A DNA stretch of 64,000 nucleotides from the NCBI RefSeq assembly GCF_003346865.1, contig NZ_QDKL01000002.1, positions 806,001 to 870,000 of the forward strand. Reading direction: 5' to 3'. Under the pieces are notes generated by a model, which saw nothing but the letters and a program-made list of their open reading frames with translations, was not told the origin of the DNA and did no database searches. Shown piece after piece: positions 7,983 to 17,250 of the stretch. Position numbers and translations under genes: made by a program. This DNA comes from Halobacteriovorax vibrionivorans. GTDB lineage: Bacteria; Bdellovibrionota; Bacteriovoracia; Bacteriovoracales; Bacteriovoracaceae. Each line of letters starts with the position of its first letter. Position 1 is the stretch's first letter.

Positions 7983-8926
7983 ACTAAGTTAACCTCTTTG
8001 TTTTCATTCAATGAAGTATTTACGGCAGCAATTAATTCCATTGCAGCAATCCCATCATCAATTGTTACAAATTCTTCAATATTATTTGTAATTGAATTAT
8101 AGAATTTTTCTTGCTCAATATAGAGATGATCTCTCTTCTCATAGTCAAACTCGTGAATTTCTTGTTCACTATCAGATTTAATATCTTTTGAATAAGAAAC
8201 TTTATTATTTAGAAGATCGACTCTTAAGATTCCATTAGCTGAATTTAGCTGAACACTTCGCTCTGTCTTTACATCATTTCGAGAGTTCTCAATTGTTACA
8301 ACAGAATGACCGTAATTTAATAGTGCTTTAACATGATCAAATTTATCAGTGAGAACCTTCATTCCATAAGCTCTAATTGACTTAGGCTTACCAAATAACA
8401 TCAGAGCAAGATCGAGATCATGAATCATCAAGTCCTCAACAACTCCAACATCTGCGGCCCTTCCTTTAAAAGGAGAATTTCTTACAATAGTTGCGACGCT
8501 ATTATTTTTAACGATCTCACTAAACTCTTCTAATCTCTCCCAAACCTGGTGACATCTTTCACTATGTCCAACTTGTAACTTAACACCCGCTTTAGAAGCT
8601 AGTTCTTTTAATTCCTTAGCTTCTTCAACTGTTACCGTTACAGGTTTTTCACAAAAAACATGTTTTCCATTTTCAAGGAGGCCTTTAGCTATTTCATAGT
8701 GATAACTTGTAGGTGTTGCAATAACAGCAGCATCAATCTCATTCATCACTTCTTTGATATCTGAAACAATTTTGGTTTCTGGATATTTTTCCTGTGCTTT
8801 TTTCTGATTCGGCTCATAAGGCTCTACAATAGCAATCAGTTCACATCCATCTAATTGATGGGCCTTCTGAGCATGCCACTGTCCGAGGTGACCAAATCCA
8901 ATTGAAGCAACTTTTACTTTTGTCAT
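7979..8926 (-). CDS. Gfo/Idh/MocA oxidoreductase, probable UDP-GlcNAc 3-dehydrogenase (GnnA-like)
   Basis: A 315-residue NAD(P)-dependent oxidoreductase. The Rossmann motif GFGHLGQWHA is at residues 9-18, the family's CEKP motif near residue 94, and the C-terminal alpha/beta substrate domain follows with VEDLMIHDLDLAL (the catalytic-type HD region). It sits precisely between lpxA and lpxB. In Acidithiobacillus ferrooxidans that slot holds gnnA and gnnB, which oxidise and aminate UDP-GlcNAc at C3 so lipid A gets an amide-linked acyl chain. Bdellovibrio lipid A is reported to be built on 2,3-diamino-glucose. No GnnB aminotransferase is adjacent, so the assignment is inference. Confidence 0.75.
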   Translation of the reverse strand: MTKVKVASIGFGHLGQWHAQKAHQLDGCELIAIVEPYEPNQKKAQEKYPETKIVSDIKEVMNEIDAAVIATPTSYHYEIAKGLLENGKHVFCEKPVTVTVEEAKELKELASKAGVKLQVGHSERCHQVWERLEEFSEIVKNNSVATIVRNSPFKGRAADVGVVEDLMIHDLDLALMLFGKPKSIRAYGMKVLTDKFDHVKALLNYGHSVVTIENSRNDVKTERSVQLNSANGILRVDLLNNKVSYSKDIKSDSEQEIHEFDYEKRDHLYIEQEKFYNSITNNIEEFVTIDDGIAAMELIAAVNTSLNENKEVNLV

Positions 8927-8942
8927 AATTAAAACCTAGTTC

Positions 8943-9746
8943 TTAAGTTAAAAATGGTGCAATTCCCATTTTCGTCGAAATAATATGTTCTTTAATTTGT
9001 GCAATAATTTCATTATTCGCATATGGCTTCATAAGCTCTTCTGTTTCAACAAATGTACGAGGAGAATACGTAGAAGCTTCCATATCACGGAAGAAATCAA
9101 CGATTTCTGAAATAGCATTTCTTTCTACTCCAGCACGACGAAGACCAATAATATTGATTCCACGAAGCTTTGCGCGATTTCCATAAGCAGTACAATAAAG
9201 AGGAATATCTTTATCAATTGCAGAAGCACCACCGATATATGCTCCCTCTGCAACTTTAACAAATTGTGAAATATTTGTTCCACCACCAATAATAACTTTA
9301 TTACCGACTTTTACGTGACCTGCGAGGTTTGTCGAGTTGGCCATGATTACTCGATCCCCAACAACTACATCGTGACCCAGGTGAACTTTTGCCATAAGAA
9401 GACAATTACTACCTAGAGATGTTTTTTGGCGATCCTTCATCGTTCCACGGTGAATTGAGACATATTCTCTCATTACATTATTATCACCAATTTCAACTTC
9501 TGTTGGATCTTCTTTATAAGTTAAGTCTTGTGGTTCTTCACCAATAGAGCAAAATTGATAAAACTTATTATTGTCACCAATTTTAGTATGACCATTTATA
9601 ATAACGTGATTTCTAATTTCACAGTTTTTTCCAATCTTTACATTTGGACCAATAATGCAATATGCACCTATTGTTGTCCCCTCTCCAATTTCTGCTCCTT
9701 CAGAAATAAGTGCAGTCGGATGGAATCTTTCATTCATATCACTCAT
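8943..9746 (-). CDS. lpxA: UDP-N-acetylglucosamine acyltransferase
   Basis: LpxA transfers a 3-hydroxyacyl chain from acyl-ACP to the 3-position of UDP-GlcNAc (or its 3-amino form), the first step of lipid A synthesis. The 267-residue protein shows the left-handed beta-helix hexapeptide repeats over about residues 8-190, then the helical C-terminal domain. The catalytic His lies in KVHLGHD (about residue 127), and GNRAKLRGIN-GLRR near residue 200 is family-typical. Compared with E. coli LpxA, the position equivalent to Gly173 is still Gly (IGGAS). Upstream is fabZ, downstream the GnnA-like gene, 17 bases away. Confidence 0.96.
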   Translation of the reverse strand: MSDMNERFHPTALISEGAEIGEGTTIGAYCIIGPNVKIGKNCEIRNHVIINGHTKIGDNNKFYQFCSIGEEPQDLTYKEDPTEVEIGDNNVMREYVSIHRGTMKDRQKTSLGSNCLLMAKVHLGHDVVVGDRVIMANSTNLAGHVKVGNKVIIGGGTNISQFVKVAEGAYIGGASAIDKDIPLYCTAYGNRAKLRGINIIGLRRAGVERNAISEIVDFFRDMEASTYSPRTFVETEELMKPYANNEIIAQIKEHIISTKMGIAPFLT

Positions 9747-9763
9747 AATGAGCTCCTTGCTTG

Positions 9764-10240
9764 TTATTCTTTAACTTTAAAAGTTGCTAAGACCTGACAC
9801 TGGCTCATTAATTCTCCATTGTGAAAAATCTTACAATCATTTTGTAAAAACCCTGTTCGCATTTTTGTACAAACAGTCTCAATTTCTAATCTCATCCCTG
9901 GATAGACAGGCTTTCTAAATTTTGCACCCTCAATTGATAATAGCGCAACTTCGAAGTCACCTTCTTCTAAATTTTTATAATAAAGTTTTAACTGGAATGA
10001 AGTGAACTGGGCCATCATTTCAACTTGAACAACACCTGGAAGAATAGGATTTCCAGGGAAGTGACCAGCAAAAATTGGATGGTCTTCTCTCGTTGTATAA
10101 TTTCCTTTAACAACAGCACCAACTAGATCTTTGATATCATTGACCTCACCAGTCGCTTCAACACTTGTAATTTCATCAACAAATAAAAACGGTTCCCTGT
10201 GAGGGAGAATTTTCATTACTTCTTCTTTGCTTAAATGCAT
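9764..10240 (-). CDS. fabZ: 3-hydroxyacyl-[ACP] dehydratase
   Basis: FabZ dehydrates 3-hydroxyacyl-ACP in fatty acid elongation and competes with LpxA/LpxD for the same substrate, which explains its place between lpxD and lpxA in many genomes. The 158-residue hot-dog protein has the catalytic His in AGHFPGNPILPGV and the catalytic Glu in VQVEMMAQ (about residues 58-77). PHREPFLFVDE near residue 13 is the usual N-terminal signature. Length is normal (about 150). It follows lpxD by 8 bases and precedes lpxA by 17. Confidence 0.96.
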   Translation of the reverse strand: MHLSKEEVMKILPHREPFLFVDEITSVEATGEVNDIKDLVGAVVKGNYTTREDHPIFAGHFPGNPILPGVVQVEMMAQFTSFQLKLYYKNLEEGDFEVALLSIEGAKFRKPVYPGMRLEIETVCTKMRTGFLQNDCKIFHNGELMSQCQVLATFKVKE

Positions 10241-10248
10241 AACCTTAC

Positions 10249-11271
10249 CTACCTTTTAATATTCTTTCTAATAAAGGCAATTGATCTTAAAAATTCACGC
10301 ATTGGCCTTGCAGGATAACCTCCAACAGTTTCCTGCGCGGCCACATTACCGATAACAGTTGATCCACCAGAGATCTGAGCGGCCATTCCTACTTCTAAGT
10401 TGTCAGCGACAGCAGACTTACCACCAAAGACAGCATAATCACCTATCTTTGTACTTCCACCGATTGCAACCTGTCCGCACAGAATTACACCTTTCCCAAG
10501 TTGAACATTATGACCAACTTGAACATGATTATCTATTTTAGTTCCACTTCCAATACGTGTCGGTGTAAATGTTCCTTGATCCACACAAGAATTCGCACCG
10601 ATTTCCACATCGTCACCAATAAGAACTCCACCGAAGTGCCAGATTTTATGATGAACGCCTTGATGGAAATTATAACCAAAGCCATCACTACCAATAGTAG
10701 TTCCTCCATGGATTCGACAATTCTTTCCAATGACAGTTTCGGGATAAATTGTCACATTTGAATAAAGAGTCGTTCCCTGAGAGATTTTAACATTTGGCAT
10801 AATCACGCAACCAGGCATGATAAAACAATCGCTTTCAATTTCGACATTTTCGCCGATGAAAACACCTTCAGCAATTTTTACAGAAGGGTGAATCTTAGCA
10901 CTTCCATCTTTTCTACCATCAAGCTCAAAAGCAATACTACCTCTTTGCTTTTCATAGAAAACCTTTGATGCTTTTGTAATTGAAATTGGAATATTACTAG
11001 AAGTTAACAGAGCAAGTGTATTATTTGAGAGAGACTCTCTATCTTCTTGGTCTAATTCTTCATAAAGCTTTTCATCGATAATAATTACAATTTTATTTTC
11101 GACTTTGGCCTGTTGATATTTTTTAAAGAACTTTTTATTTCCTAAAAATAAGACCTCTTCATCATTAATTTCCTCAATTGAAGAAATACTATTCAAAGAT
11201 AAATCTTTATTTCCTGCTAATAACTTTAAATCTGAATCATTTTTGATGAGGCTTTCAAGACTAACTTTCAC
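10249..11271 (-). CDS. lpxD: UDP-3-O-acylglucosamine N-acyltransferase
   Basis: LpxD adds the second, N-linked 3-hydroxyacyl chain in lipid A synthesis. The 340-residue protein has the uridine-binding N-terminal domain (1-100), the hexapeptide beta-helix (about 115-305) and a short C-terminal helix. HGGTTIGSDGFGYN and the catalytic His in NHVQVGHN are present. Translation starts at GTG (11271) preceded by a very strong GGAGGAGG ribosome site six bases away. It lies behind skp, separated by a 76-base gap containing a hairpin at 11301-11321 that could attenuate transcription from bamA-skp into the lpx genes. Confidence 0.96.
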   Translation of the reverse strand: MKVSLESLIKNDSDLKLLAGNKDLSLNSISSIEEINDEEVLFLGNKKFFKKYQQAKVENKIVIIIDEKLYEELDQEDRESLSNNTLALLTSSNIPISITKASKVFYEKQRGSIAFELDGRKDGSAKIHPSVKIAEGVFIGENVEIESDCFIMPGCVIMPNVKISQGTTLYSNVTIYPETVIGKNCRIHGGTTIGSDGFGYNFHQGVHHKIWHFGGVLIGDDVEIGANSCVDQGTFTPTRIGSGTKIDNHVQVGHNVQLGKGVILCGQVAIGGSTKIGDYAVFGGKSAVADNLEVGMAAQISGGSTVIGNVAAQETVGGYPARPMREFLRSIAFIRKNIKR

Positions 11272-11300
11272 TTTTTACCTCCTCCTTTAAAACGACAAAA

Positions 11301-11321
11301 GGGAATACATGAAGTATTCCC
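11301..11321 (-). terminator. Partial terminator/attenuator between skp and lpxD
   Basis: A perfect 8-bp stem with a 5-base loop (GGGAATAC/GTATTCCC) is followed on the minus strand by TTTTG and then a TTTT stretch. This is weaker than a full T-run and could reduce rather than stop transcription into the lpx genes. Confidence 0.5.
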
Positions 11322-11347
11322 TTAAAAGAGTCTATATCAGTAAAAAA

Positions 11348-11848
11348 TTACTTATGTTTCTTATCGTAAGCTGTAATAACATCATTTGTGATGTCAGTAA
11401 CTTTCTTAATGTAAAGAATTGGAGTTGTTGATGTTTCATATGTCCAATCAAGACCTTTCTTTTTAGAAACTTCTTCAACAACAGCTTTAATTTTATTTAA
11501 GATAGGACCTTTTGCACTTTGTTCCATCTTAGCAAGCTCACCCTGATACTTTTGCATTTTTTGTTGAAAAGTGAAGAATTTCTTTTGAAGCTCCTGACCT
11601 TTCTTCTGCTTTGTTTTCTCATTCATAACAAGAGCTTGTTTCTCAAACTTCTCTTTCTCTTTTACTAGAGATTCTTCTTCTTTCTTAAGTTCGGCTTGCT
11701 TCTTATCGATTTCTTTTTGCAGCTTGTCCTTAATTTGCTTTGACTCTTTAACAGATAGTAGAACTTTTTGAACATCAACTCGCCCAATATTCATCGCACT
11801 TGCAGTTAAAGAAGAAAAAAGTAATCCAACCATTAATAAGTTTTTCAT
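11348..11848 (-). CDS. skp: Periplasmic chaperone Skp/OmpH family
   Basis: A 166-residue secreted protein with a signal peptide (MKNLLMVGLLFSSLTASA) and then the OmpH/Skp pattern. IGRVDVQKVLLS comes first, followed by a long Lys/Glu/Gln-rich coiled-coil hairpin (about residues 38-115) and a beta strand-forming end (ILYIKK-DIT). Skp trimers hold unfolded outer-membrane proteins in the periplasm and hand them to BamA. It directly follows bamA with a 16-base gap, the same order as in many proteobacteria, which supports the call. Confidence 0.92.
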   Translation of the reverse strand: MKNLLMVGLLFSSLTASAMNIGRVDVQKVLLSVKESKQIKDKLQKEIDKKQAELKKEEESLVKEKEKFEKQALVMNEKTKQKKGQELQKKFFTFQQKMQKYQGELAKMEQSAKGPILNKIKAVVEEVSKKKGLDWTYETSTTPILYIKKVTDITNDVITAYDKKHK

Positions 11849-11864
11849 ATCGTCTCCTTACGAA

Positions 11865-14135
11865 TTAGAATAATTGCCCAATATCAAAATGGAATTTTGT
11901 CCCGCCGTTCATGTCCTCATCAGGGTTGATAGGAATACCCCACTCAAACCTTAGTACACCAATTGGTGAGAACCAACGGAAACCAAACCCATAATCCATA
12001 TATATTTTATCAACATTGTTGAAATCAGCAGCAGTACCAGCATCAAAGAAAGTAACAAACTTAAGTCCCGCTTCTTTTGCTAGAGGATGCTCTAACTCAA
12101 GAGTTGTAAATGCCGTAAATGGAGCACCAATATTAAACTCTTCATCTTCACCATCTGAGTTCTTTGCCGTCTCCTTAGGTCCAATATCTTCGATATCGTA
12201 CCCTCTTAAGTTTCTTGCACCACCAAGTGAGAATTTCTCATTTCGTGGAATTGGAACACCCTTGTCTTCAATTTTACCAGTATATAGACGACTTCTAAAG
12301 ACTAACTCTTTCCAAACAGGATAGAAGTAACGAATATCAATTTCATTCTTCCACCACTTCTTGTCACCACCTATACCTGCGTACTCTGTTGCCACATTCC
12401 AGTAATAACCATCAGTTGGCTCAAAACGGTTATTTCGCTTGTCTTTAACAACAGCAACTCTTGCAGAAGAAGTAACACCCGCTTCATTTTCATCAACCGT
12501 TTGGTCTTTGATATCTGTAAGTTCAGTTTCTTCAAGTTTATAAGTAGTATAAAGTCTTGTGTATTCAAAAATTGGGTAACCGACTCGAGCTGCAAAACCA
12601 TGTTTCTTATAATCATATGAGTCAAGTTGTGTATCGACTGTTCTAAAAATCTCTCCACCTAAAGTCCACTTAGAATCCATAAAGTATGGTTCAGTAAATG
12701 ACAGAGAGAAGTTCTGTGTTTCTTTTGCAAGATTGGTAGAGAATGAAAGCTGTTGCCCTAGTCCTCTAAAGTTATTTTGAGAAACTGAGGCTTGGAAGAA
12801 TCCACCTGTTGCAGTTGAATAACCGGCTCCAACTGAAATCTGTCCAGTACTTTTCTCTTTAACACTAATTTCAACATCGAGAACATCATCCTGTCCCGGA
12901 GCTGAAACAGTATTGAAAACAACACTTCCTGGTTCAAAGAAACCTAAACGATTAACATTCTCTTTAGATTCTCTAAGGCCTGTACCAGAATATTTGCCAC
13001 CCTCATGAATCTTTAATTCACGACGAACAACTTTATCACGAGTTTTTGAGTTACCAGTAATTGAGATACGACCAAACTTAGCAAGCTTTCCTTTCTCGAA
13101 AGAGTATTGAATATCAACTCGATTCTCACCTGGAACTAATTGAATATTTCTAATAACGTTGGCAAAAGCATAACCAAGATCTTGATAAGATTCTGTTAGA
13201 CGTTGAATATCTTTTCTAAGTAATTCCTCAGAGTAAACTTCTCCGGCCTTAAGCTGAGTTTTTTCAAGAAGCTCTTCTTCTGTGAAAAGAAGCTCACCTT
13301 GGAAGTAAATATCACGTACTTCAAACTTTGGTCCCTCTTTAATTTTTACAGTAATAAAGACCCATTTCTTATCTTCTGAAACTGTAACTTCCGGAACAGC
13401 CACATTAACTTGTAAGTAACCCTTCGTTGAATAGAAGTATTTAAGACGCTCAATATCTGTTTTAAAATTTAGCTCTTTAAAGTTTCCAGAACCCGATAGG
13501 AACGAGAAGAGACTCTCCTCTCTTGTTTCCATTATTGACTTAAGCTCTTCTTCAGCAAACGCTGTAAGACCTAGGAAGGTAATCTTTTTAACGCGAACTT
13601 TATCGTACTCACTGATGTGATAAATTAGATGAACATTCTCATTATTAACTCTTCTAATTTCATATGAAACATTTGCAAGGTAGAAGCCCTTTTCCTCGTA
13701 AGTCTTTTCCATCTTACGAACATCGGCCTGTATTGAGTTAACATCAAGGATTGAGTATTCTCTGGTTTTTAGACCTTCACTCAAATCATCTTTATCAACT
13801 TCATCATTTCCTTTAAAAATGATCTTTGCCACAATTGGCTTTTCGACAACTTTGAAAATTAGCTTCTGCCCCTCTTGGTGAGCTTCAACTGATTCAAAAT
13901 ATTTTAAGTTATAAATAGTCTCGATATCGTTAAAGAGAATCTCATTTGTCAGAGTAAGACCTTTACGCGCGCGAAGCTTATCAAGAACAGCTTCTTTCTC
14001 TACTTTCTTTAGACCTTGAATTTGAACATCTGAAATTTTAAACAGACGTTTAGTAGGACCTATTTCATTTGCAATAACATTGAAGGTTATTGAAAACACA
14101 ATAATATATATAAAACTCTTCCAAGAGTTAATCAT
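11865..14135 (-). CDS. bamA: Outer membrane protein assembly factor BamA
   Basis: BamA is the core Omp85 barrel of the machine that inserts outer-membrane proteins. The 756-residue protein has an N-terminal hydrophobic signal segment (about residues 7-22, ending near IANE). Five POTRA domains follow (about 31-360; IQGLKKVEKE, FKGNDEVDK, FLGLTAFAEEEL, FQGELLFTEEEL and ITGNSKTRD mark their starts), then a 16-strand beta-barrel. GGARNLRGYD is the conserved GG-x-x-LRGY loop-6 motif, and the chain ends in Phe (DIGQLF), the outer-membrane insertion signal. It is the first gene of the envelope operon. Confidence 0.96.
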   Translation of the reverse strand: MINSWKSFIYIIVFSITFNVIANEIGPTKRLFKISDVQIQGLKKVEKEAVLDKLRARKGLTLTNEILFNDIETIYNLKYFESVEAHQEGQKLIFKVVEKPIVAKIIFKGNDEVDKDDLSEGLKTREYSILDVNSIQADVRKMEKTYEEKGFYLANVSYEIRRVNNENVHLIYHISEYDKVRVKKITFLGLTAFAEEELKSIMETREESLFSFLSGSGNFKELNFKTDIERLKYFYSTKGYLQVNVAVPEVTVSEDKKWVFITVKIKEGPKFEVRDIYFQGELLFTEEELLEKTQLKAGEVYSEELLRKDIQRLTESYQDLGYAFANVIRNIQLVPGENRVDIQYSFEKGKLAKFGRISITGNSKTRDKVVRRELKIHEGGKYSGTGLRESKENVNRLGFFEPGSVVFNTVSAPGQDDVLDVEISVKEKSTGQISVGAGYSTATGGFFQASVSQNNFRGLGQQLSFSTNLAKETQNFSLSFTEPYFMDSKWTLGGEIFRTVDTQLDSYDYKKHGFAARVGYPIFEYTRLYTTYKLEETELTDIKDQTVDENEAGVTSSARVAVVKDKRNNRFEPTDGYYWNVATEYAGIGGDKKWWKNEIDIRYFYPVWKELVFRSRLYTGKIEDKGVPIPRNEKFSLGGARNLRGYDIEDIGPKETAKNSDGEDEEFNIGAPFTAFTTLELEHPLAKEAGLKFVTFFDAGTAADFNNVDKIYMDYGFGFRWFSPIGVLRFEWGIPINPDEDMNGGTKFHFDIGQLF

Positions 14136-14255
14136 TCAGTCTCCGTGATTTTGTCTTGTGTGCATGCTGACAAAAAATACTTGAGTAAAAAAATATCAAC
14201 AATCTTACAAAGTTACAAAAAGAAAAACGAACACAGTGCGACACAAAATTGCGTT

Positions 14256-14912
14256 TTAATGCAATATTCCATCCACCATCGTGTGAGTTCTCTCAAATTT
14301 AGCGGCCATTTCCTCATCGTGAGTAACAACAAGAAGTGTTGTTCCCAATTCTTTTGAAAGATTAAAAATTAGATCCGCTACGATTTTAGAGTTTTTCGAA
14401 TCGAGATTACCTGTAGGCTCATCACATAGTAACATCTTAGGCTTAAGTGATAGAGCACGTATCAGGTTAATACGCTGTTGCTGGCCACCTGAGATCTCAA
14501 ATGGGTATCTTTTAAGACACTCCTGGACACCCAGGGCCTTTGCTAAAGACTCGATATACTTCTTCGTCTTCGACACTCTGTGCCCACCTAGTCTTGCTGG
14601 CAATAAAATATTTTCCAAACAACTTAGTGATGAAAGAAGAAAGTGAAATTGGAAAACAAATCCTATTTTAGAATTACGATATTTCGCAAGCCCCGCGTCA
14701 TTTAATTTGCCAATATTGAGGTCATCGACAGTAATTTCTCCTGCAGTAATATTCTCAAGACCACCAATCAAATAAAGCAGTGTTGATTTACCACAACCAG
14801 ATGAACCTTTGATGACACATCTTTCTCCCTCACTAAGTGAAAGATCCACACCTTTTAAGATATGTGAGTTTCCAAAGTCTTTTTGAACATTCTTTACATT
14901 TAAAACAGCCAT
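14256..14912 (-). CDS. lolD: ABC transporter ATPase, LolD family
   Basis: A 218-residue ATP-binding protein. Walker A is GSSGCGKST (about residue 36), the signature is SGGQQQR (about 142), Walker B is MLLCDEPTGNLD (about 160), and the switch His is in VVTHDEEM. Its size and motifs match the LolD/MacB/FtsE class. LolD powers extraction of outer-membrane lipoproteins from the inner membrane by LolC/LolE. Its start directly abuts the stop of the permease gene (TAAATG), so the two should form one transporter. The permease is a single protein, suggesting a homodimeric LolC/E (LolF-like) arrangement. An efflux MacB-type role is less likely because no partner adaptor is present. Confidence 0.85.
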   Translation of the reverse strand: MAVLNVKNVQKDFGNSHILKGVDLSLSEGERCVIKGSSGCGKSTLLYLIGGLENITAGEITVDDLNIGKLNDAGLAKYRNSKIGFVFQFHFLLSSLSCLENILLPARLGGHRVSKTKKYIESLAKALGVQECLKRYPFEISGGQQQRINLIRALSLKPKMLLCDEPTGNLDSKNSKIVADLIFNLSKELGTTLLVVTHDEEMAAKFERTHTMVDGILH

Positions 14913-16106
14913 TTATGAAAACTCCTCTCTCAGGCCTTGGGCCATTGATTTAGAATCTAATCTCTTTAGAACGAGATAAGTTAAAAATAATATAAGAGCT
15001 AATGAGATGGCCCCAACAGCGAAAATATCTTTGAAGGCCAGATACAACTCAATACGGCTTAAGTGATAAACATTTGTCGGTAATGAGAAAATATCTAAAG
15101 TCCCTAAAAGATAATCAAAGATTTCAACACAAATTAAAGAACCTAAAAATGCCAAAAGCCAGATGCCAACATTTTGAACAACCCAAAGAGTCTTAAACTT
15201 ACTTGGAGACAATCCAATCGCATATAATAAGAATATTTCTTGAGATCTTCTTTCCTTAGAAAAGATGATAAAGGCCAGGCAATTAAATATTGCCAAGATG
15301 ACAACAATTGAAAAGACAATTGAGATCATATACTTTTCAAATTCAACCGCTTTTAAAAATGTTGCAAAGTCACTCCAATAAGGGGCCACTGTAAATTCAT
15401 AATAGAAGACACTTCTCATATCTGAGACGACTTCATTTATCTTATTAATTGTGCGGTATTCGGGATCGAGCCTGAGGCTCATGATATTAATCTTTTTCCC
15501 AACTCCAAGAAGCTTTTGAATATGATCTAAATTCACGTAAACAAAACGATTGCGATATTCATGAATTTTAAACGGAATAATATCAACAACTCTTAAAACA
15601 GCATTTGTGGGAAGATACCTCTCTCCTAGTTTCCCAGCAGAAAAACTAAACTTGAGAGTATCTCCCTTTTTGACCCCCAAATTCTCGGCCAACAGATCCC
15701 CGATAATAACTTCATTTTCTTTTGGCATGAATAGGCCATTATCAAGTTTTTCCACACCTTCATCAACACCGACAACAAAGACAGCTTTTCCTTTTTCGTC
15801 TTTATTTGCAAATGATTGTGTACGAAGCATTGGTATTTTAGTTTGAATTGGAAAGTTATTCAGGTCTTTTACTTCATTTTCATTTAACTCAAAAAAACCA
15901 CTATTTGCAGTAAGAATGATTTCTCCACTACCTGCATTTAAAGATTTCTTAAGAGTCACCCCAAAACCATCCATTAGAGCAAGACTACATAGAATAACGG
16001 CCAACGAAAACATTAGGCCAAGTATAGTAGCAGAAATAAAGTAACGTGAAGAACGATCACGAAAAAAGAGTAATTGGAAATCTTTTAAAAGATAAAAAAA
16101 GTTCAA
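14913..16106 (-). CDS. Lipoprotein-releasing/FtsX-type ABC permease (LolC/LolE-like)
   Basis: A 397-residue membrane protein with the FtsX/LolC/LolE plan. The first transmembrane helix (about 22-46) is followed by a periplasmic MacB-PCD-like domain of roughly 210 residues. Three further helices lie near 260-290, 305-335 and 355-380. It pairs with the adjacent LolD-type ATPase to release lipoproteins to the outer membrane. The start is TTG (16106), with AAGGA about ten bases upstream. It follows prfB by 12 bases. The usual LolC/LolE pair is reduced here to one permease. Confidence 0.8.
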   Translation of the reverse strand: MNFFYLLKDFQLLFFRDRSSRYFISATILGLMFSLAVILCSLALMDGFGVTLKKSLNAGSGEIILTANSGFFELNENEVKDLNNFPIQTKIPMLRTQSFANKDEKGKAVFVVGVDEGVEKLDNGLFMPKENEVIIGDLLAENLGVKKGDTLKFSFSAGKLGERYLPTNAVLRVVDIIPFKIHEYRNRFVYVNLDHIQKLLGVGKKINIMSLRLDPEYRTINKINEVVSDMRSVFYYEFTVAPYWSDFATFLKAVEFEKYMISIVFSIVVILAIFNCLAFIIFSKERRSQEIFLLYAIGLSPSKFKTLWVVQNVGIWLLAFLGSLICVEIFDYLLGTLDIFSLPTNVYHLSRIELYLAFKDIFAVGAISLALILFLTYLVLKRLDSKSMAQGLREEFS

Positions 16107-16118
16107 TGCTATATTTCC

Positions 16119-17250
16119 TTATCCTTCTTTCTTACCATCAACAGACCATCTTAAGAATGCATCCATGAATCCATCAATATCCCCATCAAGTACTTTTTCA
16201 GCTTGAGAAGATTCGAAATTTGTTCGGTGGTCTTTAACCATTTTATATGGATGAAGAACATAAGAGCGAATCTGAGCTCCCCAACCAATTTCTTTCTTAT
16301 TGGCCTCTTCTTCAGCGGCCGCAGCTCTTTGCTTTTCAAGCTCAAGTTCATAGAGACGAGACTTTAAAACTTTCATTGCTTGAATCTTATTTTGAAGTTG
16401 TGAACGCTCGTTCTGACATGTTACCACGAGTCCTGTTGGATGGTGTGTAATTCGAACAGCAGAATCTGTCGTATTTACAGACTGTCCACCGGCACCACCT
16501 GAGCGATACACGTCAATACGAATATCTTTATCGGCGACTTCAATTTCGATATCATCATCAACTTCTGGTGAAACAAAAATTGAAGCAAAAGAAGTATGCC
16601 TACGATTTGCTGAATCAAACGGAGAAATACGAACAAGGCGATGTACTCCTGTTTCAGACTTTAAATTTCCGTAAGCGTAATTTCCTTCAATGAGCATAGT
16701 AGCAGATTTAATCCCAGCACTATCTCCATCCTGTACATCTAAGACTTGAACCTTAAATTTCTTTTGTTCGGCCCAACGATTGACCATACGAAATAACATA
16801 CTTGCCCAATCACATGATTCAGTCCCACCTGCACCAGCATTAATACTTACAATTGCATTATTTGAATCGGCATCATCTGAAAGTAAGACTTTAAGTTCAG
16901 CTTTATTGAAAGCATCGACGAATTCATCAGCAATGCTTATTGCACCTTCTGCTGATTCATCATCACCTTCACCAGCATATTCGAGTAGAATATCGAACTC
17001 ATCGTATAGATCTTTTAATTTTGTATATGTATTTGTGACATCCTCTAAGAGGTTTTTTTCTTTTTGAACTTTTGTTGCGTTAGTATTGTCATCCCAGAAG
17101 CCAGGCATTGCTTCCATCTCTTGAATCTCTTTGATACGTGCAGACTTTTGGTCTACATCAAAGTGACCTCCTAAGACTTTCTAATTTATCCTTATAATCC
17201 GCCATGAGTGATTTTTTCTCACTAAGGCCAATACGTGTACTCTCTTCCAT
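16119..17250 (-). CDS. prfB: Peptide chain release factor 2, with programmed +1 frameshift
   Basis: RF2 ends translation at UGA and UAA. The main frame (16119-17159) holds the SPF codon-recognition tripeptide (VRISPFDS) and the catalytic GGQ (SGGAGGQSVN). A short 30-codon first frame starts at ATG 17250, overlapping the ybeY stop (TAATG), and ends at an in-frame TGA (17160-17158). Just before it the sequence reads AGGAGG-TCA-CTT-TGA. This is the classic autoregulatory site: the internal Shine-Dalgarno and CTT slippery codon make ribosomes skip one T when RF2 is scarce. The joined product is 376 residues, close to E. coli RF2. Annotating only the long frame would lose the N-terminus. Confidence 0.96.
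17158..17172 (-). promoter_or_regulatory. prfB +1 programmed frameshift site
   Basis: On the minus strand AGGAGG (17172-17167) stands three bases before CTT-TGA (17163-17158). Slipping from CTT to TTT and reading GAT next restores the RF2 frame (LDVDQKSAR). The spacing and slippery codon match the known bacterial prfB shift signal. Confidence 0.95.

Noticed and set aside
14145..14357. Plus-strand frame of 70 codons between bamA and lolD
   Set aside because: Most of it is antisense to the end of lolD, and the rest is AT-rich gap with no ribosome site.
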